NCBI RefSeq assembly: GCF_000276665.1
Contig: NW_004955429.1
Coordinates: 7,539,664-7,603,663, forward strand
Direction: 5' to 3'
DNA from: Chinchilla lanigera
Taxonomy: Eukaryota; Chordata; Mammalia; Rodentia; Chinchillidae
DNA length: 64,000 bases
Positions 34,735 to 47,077 of the stretch are shown piece by piece. Under the pieces are notes generated by a model. The model was not told the DNA's origin, made no database searches, and was given only the letters and a program-made list of their open reading frames with translations. The stretch's first letter is position 1. Each line of letters starts with the position of its first letter. The position numbers and the translations under genes were made by a program.

Positions 34735-34961
34735 AAATAGTTGTCGCCGTCCTAATGTCATGGGTCAGGACACTGGAACTCAGGGAGGGTAAATGAGTTG
34801 CCCAGTTGCATATACCCAGGAAAGAACAAAACTGGAATTTGTTGTTTTTTTGTTTTTTTTTTGTTTTTCTCCGGTACCGGGAACCGAACTCACCACCTTG
34901 CGCTTGCCAGGCAGGCGCTTTTGCCGCTGAGCTAAATCCCCAGCCCCCAAAACTGGGATTT
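34735..34961 (-). mobile_element. MIR SINE fragment interrupted by an ID element
   Basis: ccgtcctaatgtcatgggtcaggacactggaactcagggagggtaaatgagttgcccagttgcat is reversed MIR. A minus-strand ID (34841-34948) splits it at the end. Confidence 0.75.
34841..34948 (-). mobile_element. Young ID SINE nested in MIR
   Basis: Carries the ttttctccggtaccgggaac block, gcttttgccgctgagctaaatccc and a T tract. Target duplication aaaactggaattt / aaaactgggattt (12 of 13) at 34828-34840 and 34949-34961. Confidence 0.95.
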
Positions 34962-35189
34962 AAGTACAGGATTTTGGGATTTTTTTCCCTTTGACTTCAA
35001 AGTGTAGTATTTTTTCTCTAAGTTAGGATTTTGGGAGCCTTACTTCTGTGTTTTACTGAAGTGTCTTTTTCCCATAGAGCAAATATGAAAGATAGTAGTT
35101 TCTCTTGATAGTGCAGAAGTTTATTTATTCTTAAATGGTACTTAGGAGGTCATGAAGTGAGCATTAGGACCAAATTGAGATGTTTCACT

Positions 35190-35271
35190 TTTTTTTTGTG
35201 GTACTGGGATTAAACACAGGGTTTCCTGCATGTTAAGCAAGTGCTGTACCACTGAGCTCCACCCCAGGCCC
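35190..35271 (-). mobile_element. Old ID-type SINE
   Basis: Minus-strand ID words (gtggtactgggattaaacacagg, gcaagtgctgtaccactgagctcc), diverged. T tract at 35191-35198. Confidence 0.75.
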
Positions 35272-36924
35272 AGTTTTACATTTCTTAAGGCTGGGAGTGA
35301 TGCTCTATCACCCATAAGTACAGTTGCCTAGGGTTAGGGTTAGTAGGGTTGCCTAGTCAAATGTGCCTGTCTATGTGAGAAGGCTTTGCGTTTCCCCAGA
35401 CATTTTATATGCACTTTGATGTTAAGATTCAGTGCTGCTTCTGCTTCAGGATACGCTTACTTTCCTGGTCCACCTTCTCAGGAAGTGCTTGCTTGGGGCT
35501 TGGTACTGTGTTACAGGAGGGGCCAGGGTCTAAGCACTGTTATCCCTATCCCAGAACACAGGAAGTGTATTAAGAGAGAGATGAGGTGTGGGGCACTTGG
35601 GAAATGGAGACTAAAGCACGTGACCCTACCTGAGGTTTGGTGATGATGGCTTATAGCAGGCATTGTGGAATGAGTTTCTAAGAAGACACACAGATATGGC
35701 AGAGGCGAGGAAGGAAGTGGTAATGGGGAGTAAGAGTGGCAAGGACCTTTCCACGTATGGTAACTGTAGACACCAGGAGGAAGGATGGAATGGTACTGTG
35801 TGTTTGATGAGCGGCAAATAGAAATTTTATCCTGAAGATTTTGAAGAGTAACTACAAGATCTCTTTTGAGGGGAATAACCCTAGATTTTAAGATCATTTG
35901 TTTAAATGTTGGGAGGAGAGGATCTCATCTGGTTGTTAATGTGGCCTGGATGTGCATTGGATTTCACTGTAATTGTCATCATGGAATCTTGGACCCCGTG
36001 TGTCCGGCTGTTGAGCCTGGGATGATGATAGCTCCAGTATTTGCGGGTGACTGTGTTTGGAGAATAAAAGGAAAACGATCCTGAGTTCTTGCATCTCTGC
36101 GTGTTTAAGCCATGCCAGTTTGAAAAAAGTACCAGACAGTTTTATTGCGTTGATTTAGACTTGAATGACAAATACCGAACAAAGGTGTCTGTGTGATATG
36201 TAAATAGGGCAGTGGTGTGTTTACGCTCCGACTGCGACACCAGCCCGGGACAGCGAGTCTTAGACACAGTCTCAGGTTGGCAGCTCTGAGAGTGCAAAGC
36301 TGTATAAATATGTATGTCTTTAGCATTACAGGCAAATGCTACATTACAAATATGGAGAGGAAATCTCAGTTAACTAACATGTTTGTAATGGGGACTGTTC
36401 CAGTAAACTGATTATTGTGTTATAATGTAGGCTGAGACTAAATTTTTGTTCTTATCAACAGTATTTCTAAGAGCCATTGTGCAGCTACCTTTGCATCAAA
36501 AACCCAATCACCTCTTTGCTCATTGAGCAGGTCAGAGATGATTGACGTTGACCAGGACAGGGCAATATGGTGGACGGATGGCCCGGCACTTGACCCCTGG
36601 TCCCTGTTGTCCTCAGGACACTGACTGCAGATATCCTTTCTGGCAGCTCCTGAGGAGGCCTATTTAAGACTATTTATGTAAAATCAGAATGCAGAGGATC
36701 AAAGTCCTAGTGACTTGTCTAGTTTTGAACAACTTAGTTTTATGCGTGTTAGGAAGTGAGGACTTGGTCCTAGTTAAAAGCAAAGGAAGAGTTGGTTTGT
36801 TTCACAGCAGGAAATGTGGGTCAGACACACACACATTTCCTACAATACAGGGATTATATGATAAATTCATAAGGCTCTTCCGACTTTTAAAATGACCCAT
36901 GTCAGCAGAACATTATACCTAAAT
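35272..36924. other. Unique intronic sequence, no feature recognised
   Basis: 35500-35950 has a g+a-rich stretch possibly from an old repeat, but not assignable. No coding signal. Confidence 0.45.
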
Positions 36925-37045
36925 CACTAGGCCTCTTTTTGTCCATATCTCAAATGGGAATGAAAATATTTGATGCATAGTTTAAGTTAAGAGGATCAAT
37001 GAGTACATGATAGAAAAGCTCTTTGCTTGATTCAGAAGAAAAGCA
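36925..37045 (+). mobile_element. MIR SINE fragment
   Basis: cctctttttgtccatatctcaaatgggaatgaaaatatttgatgcatagtttaag ... gaggatcaatgag parallels the MIR ctcatctgtaaaatgggga ... gaggattaaatgag order. Confidence 0.7.
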
Positions 37046-39259
37046 TTTAAATAAAAATATGAAACCGAGTGACTCTATGGAGACAGCTACCTGAAGGGAT
37101 GATTGGCCTTCTCTCTTGGCTTTTTCTTAATACTTTTAAAACATAATTGAGAAACATGAGAAAAACACTTTAATTTGGGTGGAGAGAGCCAAGGAAATGT
37201 GTGTCCCCTGATGTGGGAGAGAATAAAAGTGCATGTGTCATTGGGTATCCTGGGCAGATGCTGTTTTGAATCCTTCTAGATCACACCCTGTAAGCAAAGT
37301 GGTTGTAATTTTATTCTTAAGGGTCCCAAAATGTTATGTTTTGAAATGGTATTAATACCATGCAAAAAGGGGGACGTTTTATGAAAGGTCTAGTTTTCTT
37401 CTCATGTGTGGTTATGTTCTTGCAAAGAATATTTGAGATGAGCTAATGTTTATGGCACCGAGCAAAGAGTGGACCTCCTTGTGTTCATAAGGTGGGTGAG
37501 TATTCCAGTCTGGTGAACACTGCTGGATTAGAAGGTCATTTTGAAGGACCAAATAGGCAATAATTAGACCAGGCAGAAATGAAACCATAGTGAGCAGTAA
37601 TCCTAAAGAAAATTAAAACACAGAAAACACTGCATTATTTATTTGGATTTAAGGGGAACTTGCCAAGAGAAAGGCAGCTGGCTTTCTGCTTTTCGGAATG
37701 TTTGTAGACCGGAGAAGGAGCTGTCTGTCCATCAGATTGAAGCTCACACTTCATTCTTGCTGTGGGCCAGATCTAACGGTACAGCGAAGTCGGGGAGAGA
37801 CATAGTTAACTATGTGACTCAGGACAGAAAAGACGTGGGCTGTTGTGGCAAGAAGACCTGAGTTTGGGTTCTCCCTCCTCCAGTTTCATCTTTGGCTATC
37901 GATTATTTCCTAGATGCTTTGTTCGCTGGACTTCTGAGCATTATGGAATAATTTTCAAGGGCAACAAATGCAGGCATCTCCTTTACTTAATAACCTGCCT
38001 TACCCTAAGAAACCTGGTAAAAAGGCAGCTGTGCTTCCTTTGCCTCATTGTGTGTGTCTAAGTTTCCATACTCATAATGGGAAAATAAAAATATATAACT
38101 TGTAAGATTTTTATGAGAATCGAATATGAACTCAGGCTAGAAGTAAAAGACTCCAGTAGTTAAGAATGGATACTTTTGTTATCCATTATGGGAGAAATTA
38201 AAAATTGAGGAGAGATTTTGGCAGGAGAATGCTTTAGAGTCACCTCATTTTGTGTTTGTAGAAATAGTATTTCCAATCTGCAAATTTATTACCATCTGCA
38301 AAAGTGTATTTTATTTTATTTGGATTTCCTAGATGTAGCATTATTTTGACTACTGGCACTCAGAATTTTTTATTTAACATTATTGAATAATGTTGCAAAA
38401 TTTTTCTGGGAGTGTTTAATTTCATCATAGAATTTTCACTGATGAGAATAGAAGTTGGGCTTTATAGTGGAAATAAGCATACTGACTTACTGACTCCCAT
38501 GTATTCAAGGTGAAGAAATTGTTATGATTGCAGCTTGACACAGTATGTGCATCCATAGATGAGTTATTTCTCAATTTAGGTTCAGAACTCCAAAGATTTT
38601 TTGGTAATTCCCTAATGATACTTTACTTCCTTACAAGAATGGTGATGGACATCAGGATTACTTGAGCTGAAAGAAAATCTATATGTATGCCAGACCATAG
38701 ATTCATGGAATCCTGAATTTTAACCCAACAAGGTAACACATAACATTTTCCTTCTGATTCGGCTTCATCAAAAGGTGCAGATTTCAGATTAGTCTTTGAC
38801 CGCACAGTGTGATTATAAAGGGGGAGATTCGTCAGTGTCTGTGGGATTTCGAGGCAATGAGGGTATTTTAAGGCACTCACCAGGGTGGGCTCGCTCGCTG
38901 GGTGTCCTCAGTTCTGTTATCTGTGTTTTCCCATATGGCGCTCAGAGACTTCAATAAAGAGAGGCTGATATGCGTCTGCAGCATTAATGGATATTAATAT
39001 TACTCTCGGCTCACGGATGCCATTTGCCATGTTTAGCACAGCTGGGCAGATGCAAAGTTTGTTATGTTTCATCCAGAAAGGAATTTATTTTGTGATATTT
39101 GTTATGGACACTCATGTTGTGTATGACACACACCCCAAATTTCAGAGCAGTCACTGGATGCTCCCTTGGGGAGACTTTGATAACACTTACCACACTGTGT
39201 TGAAGACTAACTGAATTTTTTTTCCAAGTCCACCATGGTTCCTTGAACTTAGAGAATGT
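37046..39259. other. Mostly unique intron; possible MIR remnants at 37850-38150
   Basis: A diverged MIR-like start (gacctgagtttgggttctc) and end (catactcataatgggaaaataaaa) bracket 37850-38150. Otherwise nothing recognised. 38620-38990 is repeat-free and could be conserved, not testable here. Confidence 0.4.
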
Positions 39260-39345
39260 GGCTAGTCATATTTTGAACCCTGACACCAGACACAGTGCCT
39301 GGCATGTAGCAGCATTTGATAAATGTTTTTAACAAGTAAATAACA
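39260..39345 (+). mobile_element. L2 LINE 3' terminal fragment
   Basis: gacaccagacacagtgcctggcatgtagcagcatttgataaatgttt is the L2 tail. Confidence 0.85.
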
Positions 39346-40237
39346 TCATGTGCGGCGCTTTGCTTATTGTGGCTTGTGAATGATAAATTTATAGCTTGTA
39401 AATTTATTTCCAGATTAATTTCCATTCAAGACTCCTATGAGACTCTGATGTATCTTGCCACACTCCTGTTCTCCTCCTGACCAGCAGTGTTGCAGTGTTG
39501 CCAGGGTTTGTCTGTTGATGAGGTGTTTGGAGCATTGGGTGTGCTGCTGGTTGCACTTTGTGTAAACCAGGAGCTGAACTGTGCAGTTAAACAGTCCTTT
39601 GATCTGAGCACAACAAAGGTGTATTTCTTTCACCTCACAGCCCAATGCAAATTGGGAGTGGGGAGCGAGGCTGAAGGGTTGGCTCTATGCAGCCATCGAT
39701 GATCTACCTGGGCCTTAGCATTCTGCACGGGATGAGCTGCATCAGGTAGGTATCAAGCAAAGGGGACTGTGGAAGATGGAGGGAAGTTGAAGGGCTAGAT
39801 CTGGAAGTTGTTTGTGTTATCTACACCCAGGTTCTGTGTGCCAGAATTAAGTTATATGGACTCACTTATTGCAGGGAGTGTGATGGCTAGGGCATTGATG
39901 TCCCAAGGAGGGCAACAGAAAGTGGTTATTGGTACACAACAACCGGTCCCTGCTGCAGCCTTTTATCCAAAAGCATCTGCCTGGAGGCTGGACAGAAATA
40001 GTGTAAGTGTTCTGTGGTCTTTGCAGCCTCTGAGATGCCTGCCTTGGTCTCCTAAGAGCTGGTTTTGAGTTTCAGAGAGATGTAGGTCCTCGCTACAGAA
40101 GTAATACTTTGGGTGGGAACTCTTTTGTCCCACTTGTTTGGGTGGTAGAACTGTCTGTTAAGTCTGGCTCAGTCACAGAGGAGATAAATATCCCATCTGA
40201 GTGTGCGGTGAGACCTGACCCTGTTGTCATGGATTTT
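39346..40237. other. Unique intronic sequence, no feature recognised
   Basis: No recognisable repeat or coding content. Confidence 0.5.
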
Positions 40238-40318
40238 TTTTTTTTTTTGTACTGGGAATCAAACTCAGGACCTTACGCTTGCCAGGCAGACGCTTGTGCC
40301 GCTGAACTATATCCCCAG
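40238..40318 (-). mobile_element. ID SINE, first of a close pair
   Basis: Minus-strand ID words (gtactgggaatcaaactcaggacc, cgcttgtgccgctgaactatatcccc). Probable target duplication catggatttt / catgaatttt (9 of 10) at 40228-40237 and 40319-40328. Confidence 0.92.
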
Positions 40319-40349
40319 CATGAATTTTCATTTTCATGTGACATTGTTG

Positions 40350-40436
40350 TTTTTTTTTTTTTTTGTGCCAGGAATTGAACTCAGGACCTTGCACTTGCCA
40401 GGCAGGTGCTTATGCCACTGAGCTATATCCCCAGCC
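40350..40436 (-). mobile_element. ID SINE, second of a close pair
   Basis: T tract 40350-40364, then gtgccaggaattgaactcaggacc and gctatatccccagcc. Same orientation, starting 31 bases after the first copy ends. No clear target duplication. Confidence 0.92.
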
Positions 40437-40440
40437 CTCC

Positions 40441-42704
40441 ACAGATGGCTATAAAGAGTTCAAGTCTGAAATTCAGACTTGTTGTCTTTTTTTTTTGTCC
40501 AAAGCCAATGAGAAGATATTTTACAAGTCAACCTATACTTTTACAAAAGCACAGAAGTAAAGATAGAAAAACTTCAAACTCAACTTGTTGTACTCAGCTG
40601 GTACGACTGCTGGATCATGTACCAAACCAGGAGCCTGCAGTAATCACAAGGACGTGACTTCCTAAACCCTCAGTCCTCCCTAGAATAATGACACTAGCTT
40701 TCCCATTTGAGAACTGTTTTGGGGAGTGGTGATCAGGCACCAAGTGCCAATCGCCAGTTGCATTGTGTCCAGATTGGTTAAATTGTGGGGGTTTATTGTA
40801 TTTTCTTTGCAGCTTCTAAAAGTTTCTCTTTACCTGCCGTTCCTGAGGATGAATCAAATATACAGTGGTGTGCAGATTAAGTTTTGAGGACAATGTTTAG
40901 TGGTAATTAACTTTTGAATCCTATTCTTTGTGAAAAGCTAGTTCTTGAGGCCATTTGGTGATTTAAAAAGTTGACATTTCCTATTAAGTCATAGGAAACC
41001 ATTTATAAGTTTACTCTTTTAAAAAAAAGGCTCAGTTTACGGAGTAGGAAAGTCTCATATAAATAGAGAACTATGAGTCAACAAAAGGCTTCAGTGTGTG
41101 GAAATTCCCAGTTTATGCCTTATGCCTACAGAACCGCAAACACATTGTGACAGATCAAGAGAATCAGTGGATTATGCTTTTTTAAAAATGTATTTTATGA
41201 AGTGTTAATGCAGTTAGTATCTAATGTTCCTAATTTATGCAATTGGATATTTCATAAATGGGTTTTCTGCATGCAGGCATTTGTACACATTAATATTTAT
41301 GCAAGTATTCAAATCAATGCAAGGGCATCTGTCTGCATATGTGATGAAAATATGCATATGCATGAACATTTGTACCAAGGGATGAGTCCCCAAAGTTAGT
41401 GACTGCTGAGGTCACAGTTTTTGACTTTTGTCCTTTTGACAAAATTTCCTTGACTAGAAAAGGCAGGCAGAGAAATAGTGCAACCATTAATATTGACGAG
41501 TGAAATGGTTTTAACTGTAATAGGTGTGCTACTCTAGTTTAGTGATGGAAATTTCATTACTGGTAAGATTTTTAAAAAGCAGTACTTTAGACCAGGTAGC
41601 AGTTCGCACAGAGCATTTATTCTAATAAATTGTCGATACAAAGAATACACTGTAAAACAGGTTTTGTAAGAAGTATTTTATTTTTTTAAAAACAGATTTA
41701 TTTTGTCATGAGTCTGACCCTTACAAATAAGTGGCCCAGGCAATATGGGCCTTTGCCTTCTTTAAAATGCTTATAAGAATGTAAAAAGATGGTAGAATGT
41801 GGGGACAGCTGGGAGGAAAGGTTCCGATTTCACGTCTTTCCTGTTGACTTCACATTGTCACCAATTTCATGTTAGGGGGCTCTCAGTTCTTGCCTGGCAT
41901 GGGCCTGGGAATCTTCCAGGCTGGAAAGCCCGGTGTCTGGGATCCACCTCCCCAGGAGGGCTGAGGAGCTTTCTCCGGAGCTGTGGAGCCCTTCCCAGTT
42001 TCAGACGGCCCTCGTTGCTTGCTGATCTGCTTGCCCCCATCCTATATCTTAGCTAGTCTTGGGGAAATGTCTCTTTGATCTCTTCAAATTCTAGTTTGTC
42101 TGTTTATTAAGCTCAAATGGCAAAATGTTTCTCTCCATTTATAAAGTTATTTATTTATATACTGGTACATTTCCAGTCCCTTATGTTAACAGTTCCCAGT
42201 AGGCCAAGAATAAACAGACTCCATTCTGAAATATCAGTTTTGCAGTTTAAAGATGTGTTAAAGATTTTTCTTCTTTTCCCTTGCTTTTTTTTTTTTTTTT
42301 TTGTATCCCATTTCTGAGGAATTTAAAATCTACCAGATGTTTGAAAAGGATTGAGAATTATGGTGTGTCTTTCTTATACTTAACATCTTCCATTGAACTT
42401 TTGTTTAGATTCGTTTGAGTTGAAATGCGGGGGAGTTAATTTTTGTCTGATGGGAAAGGAGAGGTTGAGAAAGTTGTGCGTAACTTAAGTGTGAATTTAA
42501 AGGGAATCGTTTGCTCAGAGTTGGACATCTTTTCCCAAAGTTCAAATCTTACTTATTTTCCATGACTGACTTGGGGGTAGGCACAGGTTTTTATTTCTGT
42601 GTTTCTCATTAGCGAGTGAGGCTGTGCCTATCCAGGTAACAGGTATGGATTCATATGCTCCATATCTCAGATGGGCATATGGAGTTGCCTGCTTTGAATG
42701 CATT
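40441..42704. other. Unique intronic sequence, no feature recognised
   Basis: 2.2 kb with no recognised repeat or exon. T tracts at 42284-42302 and 40488-40496. A g+c-richer stretch lies at 41860-42040. Confidence 0.45.
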
Positions 42705-42719
42705 CAGTTAACATCATTC

Positions 42720-42832
42720 AGGAGCGAGGGATTTAGCTCAGGGGCACAGCGCCTGCCTGGCAAGTGCGAGGTCATGAGTTCGATTCCCCGTACCTGGTAA
42801 AAAACAAACAAAAAAACCCCCAAACATCTGGC
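42720..42832 (+). mobile_element. ID SINE in plus orientation with intact pol III boxes
   Basis: The only clear plus-strand ID here. It has an A box tagctcagggg and a B box gagttcgattc in tRNA-like spacing, then an A/C-rich tail. A perfect 15-bp target duplication cagttaacatcattc lies at 42705-42719 and 42833-42847. It would be transcribed in the sense direction of NEBL. Confidence 0.95.
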
Positions 42833-42847
42833 CAGTTAACATCATTC

Positions 42848-43699
42848 TAGGGAAGCCCTTTAGTATAGTTTGTCCAACATATGCTCCTGTTGGACAAAGC
42901 TCAGAATCGTTTGAAAGAAGATTTTATTTCTTGTGGATATTTACTTGATTCACTTCTAAGCAGAAGATACTCATTTAGGCTAGGCGAAGAAGGGGTAGCA
43001 AGTATGAAAGTCCTGCTACAAGAAAAGGTTTAATGCATTGATGATGAGGAAGAATGCCAGTGTGAGCAAAAGGGAAAATACACTTGGCTTGGACTAAGCT
43101 GGTCGCATCCAAATGGAGAAAAGATGGCAACAAGTGTTTGCTTTGAAGTTAGAGCCAAAAACCCATGCTGGGTGGAGGATAACATGCTTTGAGGGAGTAG
43201 AGGAAGGAAGGATGTCTCCTGGGTTTTTGTTCTAGCAAATGCGTGAGTGGTGTGACATGCAATTCAGGTGGGGAAGTCTGGAGAAAGAAGAAGTAAGAGG
43301 TCGATATTCTGCTTTGGCTGGGTGTGCACAACCAGTTGGACGTGGTCATCAAGCTCTTCTTATTACTGTGGAATGCAGTGGAGAGCAGATGGAAGGAGTC
43401 CTCAGTACCTAGCTGGGCTTGAACACCCTGGGATGAGATGACGTCACCTAACGAGAAAGTGTGGACAGATATGAGAAGAGAGCCTAGGACCAATGTTAAC
43501 CTTGGAAGGTCTGGTAGAAGAATGATACTTGGGTCTGTGAGACGACCAAGAATTAATGTGAATTTGGAAGCAGAAGCCAAGAGAGGAGGTGGTGAATTGG
43601 AAATAGTGAATAGGCTGCAAAGGGCAGTAGAGAAATGGGGCTGAGGGTGGAAGCAATTTAAAGTGGAAAGGTTTTTGTTAACCAAACTGCACGGAAAAT
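42848..43699 (+). other. Unique intron with an ancient repeat at about 43190-43500
   Basis: The order aggatgtctcctgggtttttg, ctagcaaatgcgtgagtgg, gaggtcgatattctg, gatgagatgacgtcacctaacgag, gtggacagatatgagaag, cctaggaccaatg matches a common ancient mammalian repeat whose name I cannot give. A long antisense frame over it (about 185 codons) has no protein resemblance. Confidence 0.45.
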
Positions 43700-44890
43700 A
43701 CTTCAAAGCATCAACAACTGGGATCTCATCTTATTAAAAAGTTTTTACACATGTGGAGCAATCACTAACAGAGTGAAAAGAAAACCCATGAATTGGGAAA
43801 AATTTTTTATCTAACTGTCCCTCAGACAAAGGATTTCTATCTAGAGCATGTAAAGAATTAAAACAATCACGACCCCAAAATTCAAAGGCCCAATCCAAAA
43901 ATGGGCATCTGAGATGAACAAACACTTCTCAGATAAAGAAATACAAATGACAAATAAATAAATGAGAAAGTGTTCAACATCATTAGCCATTTGAGAAATG
44001 CAAATTAAAACAACACTGAGGTTCCATCTCACCCCAGAAAGAATGGCTATCATTCAGAAATCAACCCATAACAAATGCTGGAGGGGCTGTGGGGAAAAGG
44101 AACACTTCTCCACTGTTGATGGGAGTGTAGACTGGTGCAACCACTGTGGAAATCAGTGTGAAGATTCCTCAGAAAACTAGGAGTAGAGGCCCCATTTGAC
44201 CCAGCTATTCCCCTTCTGGGTAATTTCCCAGGGGAATTGAGAACATCATACCACAGCGATATATGTGCACTCATCTTTAGAGCAGCGCAGTTTGTCATAG
44301 CTAAATCTTGGAAATAACCCAAATGTCCATCAACTGAAGAATGGCTAAAAAGATGTGGTAATTTTATACAATGGAGTACTACTCAGCTATAAAGAGAGAT
44401 AAATTCGAGGCTTTTATAGGTAAATGGATGCAACTAGAGATCATACCCGTAAGTAAAATAAATCAGACCTGCATGTGTAAACATCATATTATCTTGCTAG
44501 TGGAAGAACCTGAAAGAGTAAATAAGGTCCAAAAGGTACAATAGGTATTGTGAAAGGGAAGGAAACTGCTCTAAAGGAAAGAACAACTGGGATGGGGGAA
44601 AAGAGAAAAGAAAGAAGGGAAAATTAAAAAATATATATATTTACACAAGATAGCTAAGGTAATTGTACTACTAATTTCTATTAGTTCATTGAAATGAACA
44701 GTTAGTACTTACATTGTTTGGTCAACTTTACATGCCTATATATTGTAATCTTAGCAACTACTTTAAAGATAACAATATGCAATATAATAACCACTGTTAA
44801 TGGTTATTAACATTAAAAAGATATTAACCATCTTTTGAAATTCTGTATATTTTTACTGTTTTTTCCATTTTTAAAATAAAAAAGTAAAAA
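43700..44890 (+). mobile_element. 5'-truncated L1 3' portion, plus orientation
   Basis: Sense ORF2 C-terminal words (gggatctcatcttattaaaaag, atgggcatctgagatgaac, gagaaatgcaaattaaaacaac, gctggaggggctgtgggg, caaccactgtggaaatcag, aacccaaatgtccatcaactg, atggagtactactcagctataaagag), then a 3' UTR with gaaagaacaactgggatggggg and a near-A-rich end. The frame is broken by many stops. Confidence 0.92.
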
Positions 44891-44935
44891 GATTTTTATG
44901 TATGCATTATTTTCTTAAGTTTGGATTTTAAAAAA

Positions 44936-45300
44936 TTTCTCTTATTAGAACATGTTTGCAGTGCATAATGTTTCTGTTCCTTGTGTGGAGCTGGTCCAGG
45001 TACATAACACATCTTAATTCCTCTTTTGTTCCCTTTCCCACTCCTCCCTTCCCCTCTGTCCGTCTCTTGGTCTTCCCATTTGAGAAAGATCTATCTCCCT
45101 ACTTCCTATTAGCTATCATTTATTTTGCTCTTTACTTACATTTTGGGTTTCTTGTATAAGAGAAGTCAAGTTTGTGCATCTGACTTATCTCACTTAACCT
45201 TGTGGTGTCAAGGTGCTTTCATTTTCCTTCAAATGACGCAAGTTTATCCTTCTTTATGGCAGGCCAGTACTCCATGGTGTGTAAATACCAGGGACCTACT
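44936..45300 (-). mobile_element. L1 3' UTR fragment, minus orientation
   Basis: tttgcagtgcataatgttt, the ctccc-rich run, ccatttgagaaagatctatctccc and a tail homologous to the ORF2 end (ttatggcaggccagtactccatgg). Sits tail-to-tail with the plus L1 at 43700-44890. Confidence 0.85.
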
Positions 45301-45984
45301 AGTGCTTGTTTGATTTAACATGGATAGAGAGGAATACGAGCAGCAAGAAAGTTCTAGAGAAGGGTGGAGGGGATGGAGTTCACAGTAGAAGCACAGGTTG
45401 GCCTTTGATAGGATCCAGGGATATTTCTTCCACTGGATCAGAAGGGGACGTACTGTAGGCTGCTTCTACTTTGCATTCTCTGTTTGAGGTCTCTGGCTGC
45501 TCTGTTCTCAGTGCTTGTGGACCGATTCTCTGCAGCTTCAGTCTCAACTGCGTCACACACAGCGTAGGCCTCAGACTCTCAAGTGAGCGCCTGCCCTGTG
45601 CAGAGTGATTCTCCAGCTTTTCTTTTATCTTAGCACTGAGCTGTTCAGACTGGTAACTGCTGGCCAGGAGCACCTGTAAATGCTTGAGATGTGGCTGCCA
45701 TAACTGAGGAACCGAACATGTAATCCTATCAAATGCAGATTCAAACAGTGGTGCTCAATTCGGTTACCGGGAAAAGTTTGCTGTGTTCATAAAGTACCTT
45801 GTTAGTAATTTTATAGTGATTAAATGTTGAAGTGATACTAATTTGGACAGAGTTGAAGTACATTGTGAAATTGACTTCCTGGGGTTAATGTTTTTCTTTT
45901 TTAAGAGTAGCTTCTCCCCAACTTACATTTAATGTGTCTCATATCATTTTTCTGTTAAGTGGCTCTGTCTTAGAGGACAAAAGC
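45301..45984. other. Unique intronic sequence, no feature recognised
   Basis: No recognisable repeat or coding content. Confidence 0.5.
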
Positions 45985-46310
45985 TTCTATTATTTATTTA
46001 ATTTTGTTTACATTCCCTATGTGGTGTTAGCACATGTATGTAATTCTTTTTTTTATTCCCATTCTTTTCCCTCCCTCCATGTCTTGATCTCTTTCCCATT
46101 TGAGAAAGATCCATCTCCTTACCTCCAGTTATCTATCTGTATTTGTTTTTTTTTTTTCCTGTACCGGGAATTGAACTCACGACCTTGCACTTGCCAGGCA
46201 GGTGCTGTGCCGCAGAGCTAAATCCCCAGCCCCTCTGTCTGTATTTGGCTCTTTATTTATACTTTGGGTTTTTCACAGCCGAGAATCCATGCTCATGTTT
46301 TATGTATGTA
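45985..46310 (-). mobile_element. L1 3' UTR fragment interrupted by an ID element
   Basis: gtttacattccctatgtgg, the ccctccctcc run, ccatttgagaaagatccatctcc, then after the ID gtatttggctctttatttatactttggg. Same family as 22056 and 44936. Confidence 0.82.
46146..46234 (-). mobile_element. ID SINE nested in an L1 tail
   Basis: T tract, cctgtaccgggaattgaactcacg, gccgcagagctaaatccccagc. Target duplication ctatctgtatttg / ctgtctgtatttg (12 of 13) at 46133-46145 and 46235-46247. Confidence 0.94.
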
Positions 46311-46885
46311 CTTCACCATGCTTATCTAGCATGACTCACAACTAACCACTAGGTGCAGAGACAGCTCGGGAAAGGTGGCTTCAGAGAGTTAAAACTGTTT
46401 GCTTAGGGGATGCAGAACTGGGCCACCTGCAGGCTGTGTCCCAAGCCATGCACGGCAGGGAGCTCATTCTGTGCATTCTTGCACTGGAGTTATTTGATGT
46501 TTCTACTAGCGCAAGATACTTACACGGTCACTTAAAGGACATATTTGGAATTTTCGCTCAAGTGCTTGAAATGATAACTCTCAGGCTATGCTTTTAATGT
46601 ACTGCGACTGACTTTGCTTTGATTGAATTGTGGACACACAGTTTACAGCTGGGGCTGTCTTTGTCCTTGAGCTTAAGCACTGACTGACAGCTCCTTCCCG
46701 CTTCTTACATCTCACTAGTGGTCACTCCGGTTTGCTGTGTGTCATGGACCAACTGGCACCAAGTGCTGCTTGGAACTTTTCCCATATTTGATGATCCACT
46801 CAATTTGTCTTAAGATTGTTAAGCTTTTGTTAAGGATCCTTGTCAAGAAAAGATCTGTTTATTTTTAAAGGAATACTCTGAAGTT
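46311..46885. other. Unique intronic sequence, no feature recognised
   Basis: No recognisable repeat or coding content. Confidence 0.5.
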
Positions 46886-46897
46886 ATATGAATATTT

Positions 46898-47065
46898 ATT
46901 TATTTATTTATTTATTTTGTTTCTCTTGAGATAGGGTCTTGCTGTGTAGGTCCGGTTGCCCTTGAACTCACAGTACAGCCCTGGCTGGTCTTGAACTTAT
47001 GGTAATCCTCCCGCCTCAGCCTCCCCAGTGCTGGGAGGATGGGTGTATGCCACCACACTCAGCTA
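46898..47065 (-). mobile_element. B1 SINE with duplicated segment and (TTTA)n tail
   Basis: The reversed tail is (ttta)n at 46893-46918. Then gagatagggtcttgctgtgtagg, cccttgaactcacag, ggctggtcttgaacttatgg, ctcccgcctcagcctccccagtgctggg. Two gttg/gctgg...ttgaact segments reflect the rodent quasi-duplication. Probable target duplication atatgaat on both sides (46886 and 47067). Confidence 0.9.
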
Positions 47066-47077
47066 ATATGAATTTTT

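Noticed and set aside
35329..35350. Interstitial telomere-like tagggttagggtt
   Set aside because: Only two perfect units and a broken third. Expected by chance in long introns. The gtaagggtaagggtaggg run at 31590 was rejected for the same reason.
42720..42790. tRNA-Ala-like gene with A and B boxes
   Set aside because: Flanked by a target duplication and an A-rich tail, so it is an ID SINE, not a functional tRNA gene.
43149..43706. 185-codon minus-strand open frame
   Set aside because: Lies over an ancient repeat, has a leucine/serine/proline-rich composition typical of chance frames, and shows no domain or splice context.
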